DNA of 64,000 nt from Pyrenophora tritici-repentis (taxonomy: Eukaryota > Ascomycota > Dothideomycetes > Pleosporales > Pleosporaceae). The translations under genes were made by a program, and so were the position numbers. Each line of letters begins with the position of its first letter. Position 1 is the first letter of the stretch. Positions 11,401 to 22,561 of this stretch are shown piece after piece. The stretch lies in assembly GCF_003171515.1 (NCBI RefSeq), contig NC_089395.1:1178001-1242000 (forward strand). The letters run 5' to 3'. The notes beneath the pieces were generated by a model that saw nothing but the letters and a program-made list of their open reading frames with translations, had not been told where the DNA came from and made no database searches.

Positions 11401-14400
11401 CAGCCAACATGTTCGTCCTCACACGCCTGGTCGGTGGCCTCGCTTTCACCCTTGCTGGAAGTGTCATTGGATTCATCGTCATCTCAAGTGTATCGAACCC
11501 AAACAACGGAGCAGTCTTCTTCTTCTACCTGCTTGGGCTCACGACGTACTTGACTGTTCTTGCTGTCCTCTCCACGTACCAAATTCCGGGGTCCAGTTTC
11601 CTCAATGGACGTAAAATCATCATCATGGTCATTCCCACTTTGCTCATCTCCCCTCTATTGACCATCTTTATTCGGGGTCATGAAGTTATCATTTACCTGA
11701 CGATTCTATACGTCTTCATTGCACTACTGATTCTTGGCACCCGACGTGTGGCGACTCAATGGGTGACTTGGTATCATAACATCAAGACCCTCAACGACGC
11801 CGATGTCAAGGAATGGTATCTAAAGAGACACATGGAAGCTGAGCGCTTAGCAGATGAGGCCCAGGCGAAGGGTATGTACACAAAAGCAATGATCAGGCTA
11901 CATATGCTAACTACATGATAGCAAACCGACCGGGAAATTTGCCCGTTACTGCGAACGACTCCATGGCTGCTTCCTCGGACGTTTCGCTTCGCGCGCCAGA
12001 GATTTTTCGCAACATGAGCGAACCAGCTGTCCTTACATTATGCCGTGATGCCTTGCACGAGGCGGTATTGAAAGAAAAGGGACGCAAATTCTGGCAAAAG
12101 TCTACCGAAGACAGCTTCGTCAAGCGGCTGGCGGACTGTTGGGATTCAACACTCTTCTTGTTGGATTGGTATGCGCGCATAACGGAAACCAGACGGCCAA
12201 TTCCATACAGCTCGACCTGGAACCTTGAGACACAAGTCGCGCTCGAGAGCATGCAGCAGTCGCAAAAAGGTATTCGGCTCCACAACTCTTTCATACACTG
12301 GCGTACCGCCGGCGATGAGATCTACTGCGGAATCCTTTACTTTCTGGTCGCGCTCATGGATCGATGGCTCGATCTCGTGCATGGCGGTCAGTTCGCCGGA
12401 CTAGGAATTCCATTGGACGATGATATACTTCGACTATCCGTCGGCTTTGGGCTCGCATACTATCTCATTGGTGCAGTGTTGCTCGACTACAAGGCTCAAC
12501 ATCTACATACAATGTCGGAGCAGCTGTCACCGGTCTCGATTGAGAACTCTGAGCAGATCAAGAAAGCAAAGGCCAACGACTTGAAATTCAGGCGACACTT
12601 GTACTTCGGCACTCTGTGTCACTTTATTGGTGTACATGTGTGGGCTCTTGCTGTTTCCACTGCCCTTATCTGGGTCTTTAATGGCTCCTCACCAGGTGTG
12701 GTCTTGTTCTTGAGCTATGTCGGCGCCTACACTGGCCTACTCCTTTACCAGTACAACAAGATCTTCTCTGGCCCACATGCACTGATGCCACTTCTGGCAG
12801 CAGTAATTCTTGGCTTACTGGTTGGTAACATACTCATCGAAATCTTCCCAGGGTTCCTTTACGGCAAGATCATTGCTCTCGCCGTGTCAACTTGGACAGC
12901 AGCCCTCCTCTCGTTCCGGACGGCCAAGTTAGGCACACCTGAGGCATTCGATATTCGCATGTGGATCCTCGAGGTCCTTCCAAAGATCCGATGGACTCAT
13001 AGCTCAAACAAACCGCCAGCGTCTGCGCTGGTGATCGGTTCCTCTATCATCGAGGTTTACCATGCCTACAACGGTGCCGGCAGCGACGCAGAGTTCAGTC
13101 AAAGTGAGCTTCACGCTTGTTGCAACAAACTGCGAGCTGCACCCAGGGAGAACAGGTATCGCGTAAATGCTGTTGGGCAGCCAGGTGACCAAATTACCGC
13201 GATACTCCTGTCATGTACGCACGATAATCTATCCAGACTTGCTATGCAAGCGTATCCAAACATGCCGTTCCTGGTGCAGCGCATCCTCTCAGCCTGGCGA
13301 AAGGATCTCATCCAGGTCTTCATCGTCCCAATCCGAACTATAGCAGAAGTCGCTGGTGACCTTCGAGCAATCTCGCACTCTTCAGGAGGTCGTCTGACGC
13401 TTTACATAGCTGCGGACGGAAATGGTACGAGCCTTGGGCAGACAAACGTGAGCAGCAACTGTACCATCATTGCAGAAACACTATTGCATGCTTGCTCAGA
13501 GACCATACTTGGTCTGCCACACCATCACGCAGAAATCGCTGAGTCCATGATCGCCTGCCGAGGAGATGATGGATTTTATCCCATATCCGAGTGTAGTAAA
13601 CGATCAATGCCGGCTTCAAATGTAGGGGCAGATGCTGCCACGTTTGAACTGACATGCCGCAAGGAGCTGTTGCGCAACTTGTGTCTAGGATTCGACTGCG
13701 ATACACAGTGGGACAGTCTTCCCCTTGAGATCCGCCGTCTTTTCCTCCGACGTTGTCTCGGTATCAGAGCACCCTATTCGAATACCGAAATGGCATGGGT
13801 CAATGGAAATGTTTCTGCTGAAAGCTCCTGTACGATACTTTCGTGCATTGCACGGTACGACCTGGGTGCTTACTTGGCTGTGACCAAATACAACTTCTTC
13901 AGGAGCCGGGGCGATCACTCTCTGTCCAAGACAGAGTACCGCCAGAGTTCAGATATCCAGGAAGCATACCACCCAGTACTGAACCAGTCGGCTGTATCAT
14001 TACTTGGCATGTTCACCGAGTACATTCGCCTCCCGATCGCGTATGTATATCACTCTACAGGAACATGGGTAAAATTCTTCTTCTTGGCGTGCATGGCAGA
14101 CCCTGAATACCAGCGTGAGCTGAATGGAGCTCTCTTACATTCTCCAAGTTTCGTGCAGATACCCACCACCTTCGTACTTAACGGGTTGTGGATATACAGC
14201 CGAGCTGCAATGTCAATCTTCCTACCATTCTTCTTGTATCATCACCGCCAAGATATTGCAGATCTTGCCGGAACTGTCAAAGGCAGTCTGATCATTCAGA
14301 AGAAGAACCGCTTGATTATTCAGAGCTACGGAGAAACAGAAACGGCTTTTGTGCACCCTATAGAGGATGGTGGAGTCAAGTTGACTTTCTACCAAGGTGC

Positions 14401-17400
14401 CCTGAAACAAGAGCCAACATCAGGTCACACACGAATCACCCAGTACGACAACAAGATGCGCATCACCTTACGCGAGGAATATAAGAATACCGCGGTGACC
14501 AATGAATTCATTTACGAGTATGGAGACAAGCAAACAAAGCGGAGATCGATGATCTCAAAAGCCCGGTCGAGCAGGATACCGCTAAGCAGGAGCTGCCGTA
14601 TCGGTAGCGATGAAGGCGCCAAAGTCGTATACAACCACAAGGGTCACATTGAGTCTGGAAACTATATCAGCGAGCATAACTTGGTTCGTTTCAAATACCA
14701 TTACCGGAAGAACGCAAAGTACGATGACGAACTGCTCCGCGCGGAGTTTGTGCTTCCCCACATGTCCGTCAATGTCAGTTGGTGTGCTCCTCCCGTTCGC
14801 CACGCCGAGAAGATGGAGCGTTGGATACCGACACCTCGCGTCTACGAAGCGACGTTTGTCCAGGGGCCCGACGTATACGAATGTTCTTGGTTTTACGATC
14901 ACAAGTTCCACCCAACCATCACTACCAAGCTTAACGGCGAGCCGGTCGATACCCCCGATATGATCCGCTACGATTGGCTCGGCGTCCTTAAGAAGCCTAC
15001 TCGATGTACCTTCGCCGACGAGAATCCCCTGCTGGCGTTCAAGACACCGACCTCAAACCTCTTGAATCAACTACTCCGTAGGAACATCAAACAGCAGGAC
15101 ATCTCCACATCCAGAGCTCGATCCCAGCTCTGGAAGACTTGGAAGAAGCGAAACGATCTCGATGGTGTTGTTATTCGATGGGTAGACGAGGAGCTGATTC
15201 GAAACGAGGCCCTCCTCAGGCCCTACTGGAGACGCCGTGATCGTGGAAGCCTTGTGAAAGCGGAAGACTACCTGGCGATGCATGCCGATGCCATCATGGC
15301 GAGCTCTGATTTGACTAGCGACATTAGTGCTTGGACAACTCTCGCCATCCGCATGAGCGACCTTTTCAGTTTCGGACAAGGCGGTGATGCCGTCATCTTT
15401 ACCAGGACCAAGGCACTACAGCGCGATACTGACCAGAATCTACACGTTATTGCTGTCGACACCGGTACTTGGCCAAACGAAGGCGGCGGTGTGTCGGCAT
15501 GCCGTCGCGACCTCATCAACAACTTGCGTACCATCAAATGGCACATGGTAGTCGAATCAGCCAATGACTTCGGTCTTCCAAAGCACCAAACCGAGGAGAA
15601 TGTTGAGTCGCTCAAGATCATTCCACTATGGGGTTTGGACTTTATGCACCCTAATCACGGCATGTTCACCAACAAGCTCGACAGCGAGGTCGATCATCTC
15701 GTCAAGGCAGCTACCATCACCGATATTGAAACAAACTTCATTCCTACCTTGACTGCACTTGTTCATGGAGCCCGAGCGACCACAATGACATCAGCAGACG
15801 TCAAGCAAGCAACGCGTGCTTTGGTCAACCTCAACACGTACTTCCAAGATTCGCGGCATTGGAAGGAGGTGTGGACGAGCGATGTTGTGAAGAATGCTTG
15901 GAGGAACCTGTGGCTTGCAGACGACATTCCGAATGCGCAACCACCGTCGGAGTGGTTCCGCACTGAGCTACCAACCCTCAACCACTTTGATACTGCGCTG
16001 GAGCTGTGGTACAGATACTTGTTCATCTTCTCGATCCCCATTCCCGAAAGGATTCCGAACGTATTCCAGGCCTCTCATCACAGTGTCTCGGCTTCGTACG
16101 GTATCGTTTGCAAACTCAAGCGCAACTGCACGCTTCAGATTTGGGACCACGCGATATCCTGGAGAGAGACTAATCTCTACCTCTCCTCAGCCATGTGCAC
16201 TTTGCCGCCGTTCATTCGGAATTCTCTGTTGGGTCTCATGAAGTTGACTTCGTGTCTCATCTTGCATCATGCTGATCAGATTCTTCCCTGTGCAGACTTC
16301 TTTAACCCCGGTTGGGAAGTGGAAATTGGCAGTGCCAAGGGCCAACTTACCCACCGCAATGTTTTCCGTCGAAAGGTCGATCCTATCGTGAACGGCATTC
16401 CCGACATGACCAAGTTCGCCCCTGTGACGGAGATCAAAACGAAGTCGCCAACCGTTACCATGTTGTCCCATGTCTGGTTCGCAAAGGACATCAAGACCGC
16501 TCTACTTGCGGCAGACATCATCACCAACGAGTGGGGATTCAAGGACTACAAGCTCGACATTTACGGCGCTCTCAACAAATCACCAGTCTACTCATCGGAG
16601 TGCCAGGAAATTCTTGCTTGCAAGGGCCTTGGTAAGAATGTGGCGATGCGAGGCACTGCAGACCCCGCGATGGTCCTCGCCAACACCTGGCTGTTCCTCA
16701 ACTCTTCCGTCTCCGAAGGTCTACCCCTCGCACTCGGAGAGGCTGCGTTGACTGGAGCTCCTGTCGTATGCACAGATGTCGGTGCTTCACTACGTGTTCT
16801 TACTGATCCCGACGACGGCAAACGTTACAGCGAGGTTGTTGCGCCGAACGATGCATATGGTCTTGCACGTGCCCAGATTAACCTCCTTGCAATGCTCGAC
16901 GAATGGGCGCAGTATGCCGACGATGAACCTGGAGTGCCGGCCCCTATCCTTCCTCACAAGCCTACACCCAGGGATGTCGAGATCATCACACGCCGCATGT
17001 ACGAGAAGTCTGAGCATCGACGAAAGCTGGGCATGATGGCGAGAGGCATTGTCCAAAAGTCTTTCGGTGGTGAGCGCTATCTACGAGAGCACGAACAGAT
17101 GCTCTGGATTGGTAAGGCTTCTCACGAGATGCTCGGTATCGAGAAGAGAGTACCACCCCCCAAGAACCCAGCACGTATGCTATCGCTCCGCCGTACAGTT
17201 CCGCGACAGCTGCACGTAGAAAGCACCTCGAGTCAAACGATCGACCTACAGATGGAGAAGATGATGCACCCACGCCCGTATGCTCCAGGGCGCACATCAG
17301 CCACTACATCTTTCTCATCGATATATGTTGATCAGCCAACTGCATCGTCCAGTTATTCCGACCCTCTCTGGGGGGAACACGAAGACTGGAATGCACATAC

Positions 17401-17731
17401 AGACTCGCCGGGGTCATCAGTCGACGACGACTGGCCAGTCCCGTCTGTCGCGCGTCCAGCGAAAACATACTCCGGTGCTAGCGCGATACCCATACCACCT
17501 ATGCCAACATCTACCAGAGGAAAGCAACCCGCACATTATATTCCCACCGGTCCTGAAAGAGACGGTAGCTTGATGCTCCCGGTAGCAAATCCTAAAATGG
17601 ATCCGAAAAAAGCCGTGCGCATGCGGCAGAGTCTGGTTACCACCGACAGCGCAAGGAGTAGTGTTAGAACGAGAAGTCATTTGCATGAGGTGGAGGTTGC
17701 CGAGTATGGCAACGTAGATGGGCGGCTGTAA
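8470..17731 (+). CDS. gtb3: Gtb3-like giant membrane glycosyltransferase of GAG synthesis
   Basis: Predicted 3037-residue integral membrane protein, the likely GAG polymerase. Exons: 8470-8634, 8685-9593, 9642-11871 and 11922-17731; introns of 50, 48 and 50 bases (phases 0, 0, 1) each carry a CTAAC-like branch site. The ATG at 8470 is chosen over an in-frame TTG at 8446. Order: one N-terminal transmembrane helix (about 26-48); a soluble alpha/beta region to about 350 that looks like a degenerate TIM-barrel hydrolase (inference); a long cytosolic-type region; a membrane block about 870-1080; a second block about 1230-1430; a beta-rich region; and a GT4 domain about 2275-2830. The GT4 part has GGGVSACRRDL early and the EX7E element EGLPLALGE with TGAPVVCTDVG late, resembling bacterial PelF. 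The last 200 residues are low complexity. It is divergent from agd3. Confidence 0.88.
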
Positions 17732-18346
17732 GGGTTGCGGATTGAAGATTTTCATCGGTTTTAGAGCGATTAGGTGCACGGAGTTTGCTGCTTTGGGGCT
17801 TAATTTCTTTTCTCTTGCATCTATATTCAAAAGCGCATTGTCTATATAGCGAAATTGCTCTTGCACATATCCAAGTAGAAAGGAAAAAATTCTTTGTAAT
17901 CAATTAGATGAATCTGTGAGTCATACTGCAATGACGACCTTCTACAACTCGCATGTTCAACATCTTACCACCTGGGTGATATGAGATATTTGATATCTTA
18001 ATACACAAAAGGTGCTGTAGGCGCCAGATACGACTATCAGGGGTGGGATAACCGGGTTTTACTGATATTGTCGCTGTCAAGTATTTCCCTGGTGTTACTC
18101 TACCATTACTACGTCGTACATTCCTCTACCAACAGCCCCCTTCATCGGTCTACCGAAATTGGTTGATCAGATGTGATGGGTCCTTAGTCTTGGATCGTGT
18201 TCTCATACCGTGAGACGCTGCCGCAGCCCTGCGCAGGGGTTGGATCGTGGCGATTACTGATGGATGTTGTATGTGGGAGAACAGAGCAGAAAAGAGGCAG
18301 AAAGTTGTTGTATTGAGAGAGCTACATGAAGCGATTATATACACAA
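17732..18346. other. Convergent 3' intergenic
   Basis: Space between the 3' ends of gtb3 (plus) and the next gene (minus). It is AT-rich just after the gtb3 stop and holds no gene that I can see; both transcripts must terminate here. Confidence 0.5.
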
Positions 18347-19670
18347 CTAAGATGAGTAAGCAGGTGACGAGGAGTCACGTGAGATACAGTTCACAGTGTA
18401 CCAGGTGAACCGAGGTGCCAGGCTGACAATGGACATATGATCCAATGTACGAGACAACCCCATGGATGGCGATTCTGGCTCATCCGGTTCCTCTTCGGTG
18501 AGGGAGCCATGATCCGGAAACATATTGGCCTTGTCCCTAGTCTGCGTTGCAAGCATCTGAGGCCGCGTGTTCGGGGTTTCGTCATCAGTCCCTTGTGATT
18601 CTTCTTCTACATATGCTTTGTCTTCCGTCCAGTCCACAGTCTTATCAAGAGTGCTTTGCTCAATCCTCCATTCTGATTTATCGTCGCCGGAAACTCGACG
18701 AATCAAATACAGAATGGCTAGACGAACGCTTATCTTCTCCAGTTTGTTTGGAGTGGAAATGCTCTCAATAACACTTTGCGTATGCCTGATTGGCTGCGAG
18801 TAGTGTAAAGCCAGTTGCCCGTCCGATTGAATGACAACCTTCAGAAATACAGTCTCAAGGTAAGTCGACACGAAGCCGAATCGTAGGCCGCGTGCTTTCA
18901 TATTCCGAGCCACTTGCCCTAGAATAGCTGCTAGTATGCCCCTGTCTTTCAATGAACATTTGAGAGAACTAACCAAATATATGGCGTTTGGTTCCACAGT
19001 CTTGCAAAGAGTCATCTTCATACCAAAGCCCTGAGATGTTACAGGTTGTAAAGAATTTCATCTCTCCTATCATGCGTTCCTCCTGGTTATCTCCGTCTCC
19101 TGGGGTCATTACCGAGACATATGGCTTGTATCGGAAGCGAAAGCCCTTATTCACAATCTTTGCAATACCAATGCCGATGTTGTCAGCCAGTGGCAAGCTC
19201 TTGAGAGGCTTGGCATCTTCTGTTTCAGGATTATATGAGTCGAATAGTTGCCTGACTGCGGCTTTGGTCCTTCTAACAGCATCGTGCTGGAATAGTGGAA
19301 GAACCCCGTATTCATCGGATATCTGGATTTGATTTCTGAGGTCGGCAAAATCGGGATCCCATGCCTGAATACCTACTAGATTCAGCCCAGCTGCAACATT
19401 GTTGCATCTATCAAATGCGTTTTGCACGGCAGGGTTGTAGTATAACTGGGCCACATCCTTCTCGAAAGTGACCCACTCTTTCAAGTCGCCAACAAACACG
19501 TCACGAAGATCGCTTGTCGAGACCATCTCATCAGGTCCGCCGTTATGGAGATCAAGTAATCTCCCCTCAATGATCTGCCTCGGATTGTGGCAAAACTCCT
19601 TGGGGATAACGCTAAGTTCTGGGAATATGGGAGTCGCATATTCCGGTTCCTTGGTATCGGTTGAGTCCAT
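18347..19670 (-). CDS. Uncharacterised protein, possible PD-(D/E)XK-like fold
   Basis: Predicted 425-residue protein in two exons, 19670-18974 and 18927-18347. The 46-base intron 18973-18928 starts GTTAGT, ends GCAG, phase 1; splicing restores a continuous segment running into ILGQVARNMKARG. The first ATG is at 19670 (an upstream in-frame GTG at 19685 is not used). The centre carries MIGEMKFF followed about 30 residues later by the QVAR helix and FGFVSTYLETVFLK. The E-x-K pair and the following Gln/Arg helix recall fungal PD-(D/E)XK nuclease-like proteins of unknown role, but I cannot see the full catalytic set. The C-terminal 100 residues are acidic and disordered. It borders the transposon block. 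Coding status is likely; function is not established. Confidence 0.7.
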
Positions 19671-19959
19671 TGATGTAGGCAGCACTAAGACTTGCGGGAG
19701 TTGACTCGCGGTTGAGTGTTGGGTTGATACAGAACGTAGCTCTAGTTTCCCAAGATCTACAACATAACATGCCCGTGCGCGTGACGCTCGGGTTCGCGTG
19801 ACGCTCCGGCGAACAACATCATAACCTCAGCAAACATGAGGTTGTTGAGCCACCCACAACAGGTAGTATTATAAGATTTTGTAGCGGAGTAGTAAAAAGA
19901 TGTTTGCGATCAATTTGTACTATCTGAATTTATTTGGGAGGTGAACGTTGCGCCCACGT

Positions 19960-21086
19960 GATGTGGTTTTAGTTGGGGGCAGCGATAGCTCTAGTGCAGC
20001 AGTATTACCACTTACAGCAGCCATAACACGCTGCCTACTACGTTTTTTTAGAGTAGGTTTCTTTGAGGCTAGCCTCTTACCTCTTTAGGATAATTGTAGC
20101 GCTTTTATAGCGTTTGCAGCATCTCTCTGTTGCTGTTTCTTACGCCGAGCGTAAGCAAGTCTCTTAGCCTTCTCAGCTCTCTCCTTTTCCCTCACCACCT
20201 TAGCTCTCTCTCGCTCCTCACGCTTCTCCTCTATCTGTAACTGTTTAAGATGCTTAGTATTATCTCTCTACTTCTTACGCTGAAGCTTTTGAAGGTGCTC
20301 CTCCTCCTCCTTTCGCTGTATTACTGCTGCTCGATCACGTGCTCTCTGAACTGTCCTTAGAGAGTACAAAACAGCGCCACCATAATACTCTCCTAACTGC
20401 CTTAGTAGGAGAGCTTTACTGTGCTTCTTCCTCTTCTTCTTGGTCTTAAGAGCAGCTTTAAGACCCTTATTTTCATAGTGAAGGAGCTCATTTTAGACTT
20501 AAAGATAGTGAAGGGAAGTAGAGAGCTGCTTTGCTTTGTCACTGTTGCTATCTTCAACAGCTAAGCGCATAAGCTGTTCTATATAAATCTAATCACTTAG
20601 AGAGGGGCATGATAAAGAGCTCTCGCCCCTAACTAACTGTGTTAGAGTATTAGAGAACCTCTTTAATGTAACGTTGGCGTTCATAGGCTAGATGTTAGTA
20701 GCTTTAAAGCTCTTAATAATAGTCTCTTTCTTAAAGGAGGTGATCTAGGCACCCTAAAACAATAGGAATGTTGGTAGGCCTTGTACGATCGTACGGGGTG
20801 AATAACAACAACGAAGTTCTTCTGGTGACTGGTATTGGTATTCTACGAACATAGCTGCTACGAAGGTACACCTACGCTCTGCGCAAGGTGGGCCTAAGTC
20901 GGGCCGAAGTGTCAAGCAGCCGACGTCTCTACCGATACTCACGATCCGACAAGGAAGAAGTCTTCTTTCTTAATAGCTAAGTGCCTAAGAGCGTGTTATT
21001 AATAATAAGCTAGTTCAGCTAAGTAAGATGATGAGAGAGGCTTAAACATCACTATATTAAGGGGTTAAAGCGTATAAGTTGAATAG
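19960..21086 (-). pseudogene. RIP-mutated pogo/Fot1-type transposase relic, C-terminal part
   Basis: Reading the minus strand with stops ignored gives MFKPLSSSYLAEL, then KKEDFF, then (beyond the solo LTR at 20769-20951) FKKETIIKSFKATNI and later LGEYYGGAVLYSLRTVQRARD, followed by a long Lys/Arg/Glu-rich helix with EEKREERERAKVVREKERA. This succession is typical of the C-terminal half of fungal pogo/Fot1 DDE transposases. TAG and TAA stops replace expected Trp and Gln codons, as RIP would produce. The DDE catalytic part is missing; the relic stops abruptly at 21086 against the inverted-repeat element. The left end is approximate. Confidence 0.75.
20769..20951 (-). mobile_element. Solo LTR of the Copia-A family
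   Basis: Read on the minus strand this 183-base sequence begins TGTCGGATCGTGAGTATCGG and ends CCTACCAACA, matching the 192-base LTR of the intact copia at 21916-28011 over its first half and both ends, with many differences. It is flanked by a perfect 5-bp target duplication AGGAA (20764-20768 and 20952-20956). It interrupts the pogo relic, whose reading continues on both sides. It is evidently an older insertion reduced by LTR-LTR recombination. Confidence 0.88.
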
Positions 21087-21332
21087 GGAGGTGTCAAATG
21101 AGATGAGATTTTGTGGTAAACTGATGATTATTGTTTGTTCTCTGTCCGCTGCCCTCTCACGAAGTTGAGGGCTACGGGGGTATATATGTCGTTAGATTCG
21201 AGTTAGGCCAACGTAGGATTTGGGCTTTACAAAGGGGGTCTCATCCCTTACCTAGGGGCATTGAGCCCCTCGGAAGGGTTTTTACCCCTTGCCTAGAGCC
21301 GAAGTAGGATACCCCTTCCATCTGACACCTCC
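21087..21332. mobile_element. Short terminal-inverted-repeat element (MITE-like) or solo LTR
   Basis: The 246-base segment starts GGAGGTGTCAAATG and ends with the complement of GGAGGTGTCAGATG, a 14-bp inverted repeat with one mismatch, and is flanked on both sides by ATAG (21083-21086 and 21333-21336). It contains paired CCCC/GGGG-rich segments around 21235-21300. An alternative reading is a solo LTR from 21092 (TGTCA) to 21327 (TGACA) of the copia type that begins TGTCAGAT and ends ATCTGACA, but then no 5-bp direct duplication is present. Confidence 0.55.
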
Positions 21333-21336
21333 ATAG

Positions 21337-21615
21337 ATCTTAGGTTAACGAATTCATCTGATTCTTTCTGGCAATTGCCCTCAGGGCCGGCCCCTTTCAC
21401 AGCTGTCAGAACGCAGGTCTACACCCACTACGCTATGCAATCAAAAAGGTACGTATGATCAGTGAACTCCTGATCATCGTGGTAGAATAGTATATATTGT
21501 ACACCTCGCATTGCGTAGGCCTGACACCAGCACCGTTATCCACTCCCTGTTGCCATCTTAGATAGGTGCTCTAACTCCTTTCTTCACCTAAGTCTGTTTA
21601 AAGAACACCCTCTTT
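21337..21615. other. Unassigned sequence between repeats
   Basis: Less AT-rich than the relics on either side. No gene and no recognisable transposon protein is visible. It may be an original host sequence between insertions. Confidence 0.4.
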
Positions 21616-21623
21616 GTTCTACC

Positions 21624-21643
21624 CAGACATGTCAACAATCCGT
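21624..21643. repeat. hAT terminal inverted repeat, left
   Basis: Outer 20 bases of the hAT shell, identical to the complement of the right terminus. The target duplication GTTCTACC lies immediately outside at 21616-21623. Confidence 0.88.
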
Positions 21644-21894
21644 TCAGTCAGTTTGCAACCCCTGGCTTGAATTGAACTGCAGAAAGCAGGCCGAAAAATC
21701 TCAGCAAACTGATTGAATTGTCTCTCAGCAAAGCCCGAACTGAACTAATTAGGTAACTTATTTAAACTGATCACTTTTTTACATACAAATTAGGCCTCGC
21801 TGTCGTACTAATTCCCTAAGTTATACATAACGTTAATTGCCTCGTCGCTGAATAGAGACTCTAAAGTCTCTCCTTTAACACCTAAACTATCCCG

Positions 21895-21915
21895 TATTAT
21901 TATTATTATTATTAT
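21895..21915 (-). repeat. (TAA)n tail of the LINE, displaced by copia A
   Basis: A run of TAT/ATT trinucleotides directly abuts the 5' LTR of copia A. On the minus strand it is an (AAT)n tract, and a short stretch of the same repeat resumes at 28012 next to the LINE 3' end. It is best read as the simple-repeat tail of the LINE, split by the copia insertion; 21911-21915 is the left copy of the ATTAT target duplication. Confidence 0.75.
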
Positions 21916-22107
21916 TGTCGGATCGTGAGTATCGGTAGAGACGTCGGCTGCTGGACACTTCGGCCCGACTTCGGCCCACCTTGCGCAAGAGCTTAGGTAT
22001 ACCTTCGTAGCACCTATGTTCGTAGATATCAATTAGAACCACCGAACAGAATGCATTCCTAGTTATCGTTATTTCCCTTTACGCACTTAGTGCAAAGCCA
22101 ACCAACA
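21916..22107 (+). repeat. Copia A 5' LTR
   Basis: 192 bases, TG...CA ends, identical to the 3' copy at 27820-28011. It should contain the element promoter; no TATA box is assigned. Confidence 0.95.
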
Positions 22108-22294
22108 CTGATCAGTGATTGCTTGAGGCGATCACAGACAGCAAGGAAGAAGAGACAGACCGCATCTTTGACAGCCTCCCTAACGCACGACGTTATACTC
22201 CTGAGAGAAGATTCTGTGCTAAGAACAGAGCGAGGCAGAGATAACGCATAGCGATCAAAACCTCCCTCTAAGCTGCTAATCCAGGCCGAAGCTC

Positions 22295-22456
22295 GATTAC
22301 AGCGCGTCAGCAACGCACAAAGACACACTGTTGAAATCCCGACGCGAGAAGTCTTGGGACGACTACAGCACGTCAGCAGCGCAGAGCGACAGACTATTGA
22401 TATCCCGACGCGAGAAGTCTCGGGACGACTATAGTGCGTCAGCAACGCGTAGCGAT
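22295..22456 (+). repeat. 66-bp tandem repeat in the copia A leader
   Basis: Units beginning GATTACAGCGCGTCAGC, GACTACAGCACGTCAGC and GACTATAGTGCGTCAGC start at 22295, 22361 and 22427, a period of exactly 66 bases, about 2.5 copies. Each contains TCCCGACGCGAGAAGTCT followed by a G-rich segment that can form an imperfect hairpin. The repeat lies in the untranslated leader upstream of the gag start, where packaging or translation signals are expected. Confidence 0.8.
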
Positions 22457-22561
22457 TCCGTACGAGCGTCCCCGGACGATCCTATCACGTACAACCACAA
22501 GCGCTGGAACCGACCAACCAGCTAGACAAGACAAGGCAACGCGTCAATATACACCGGCACG

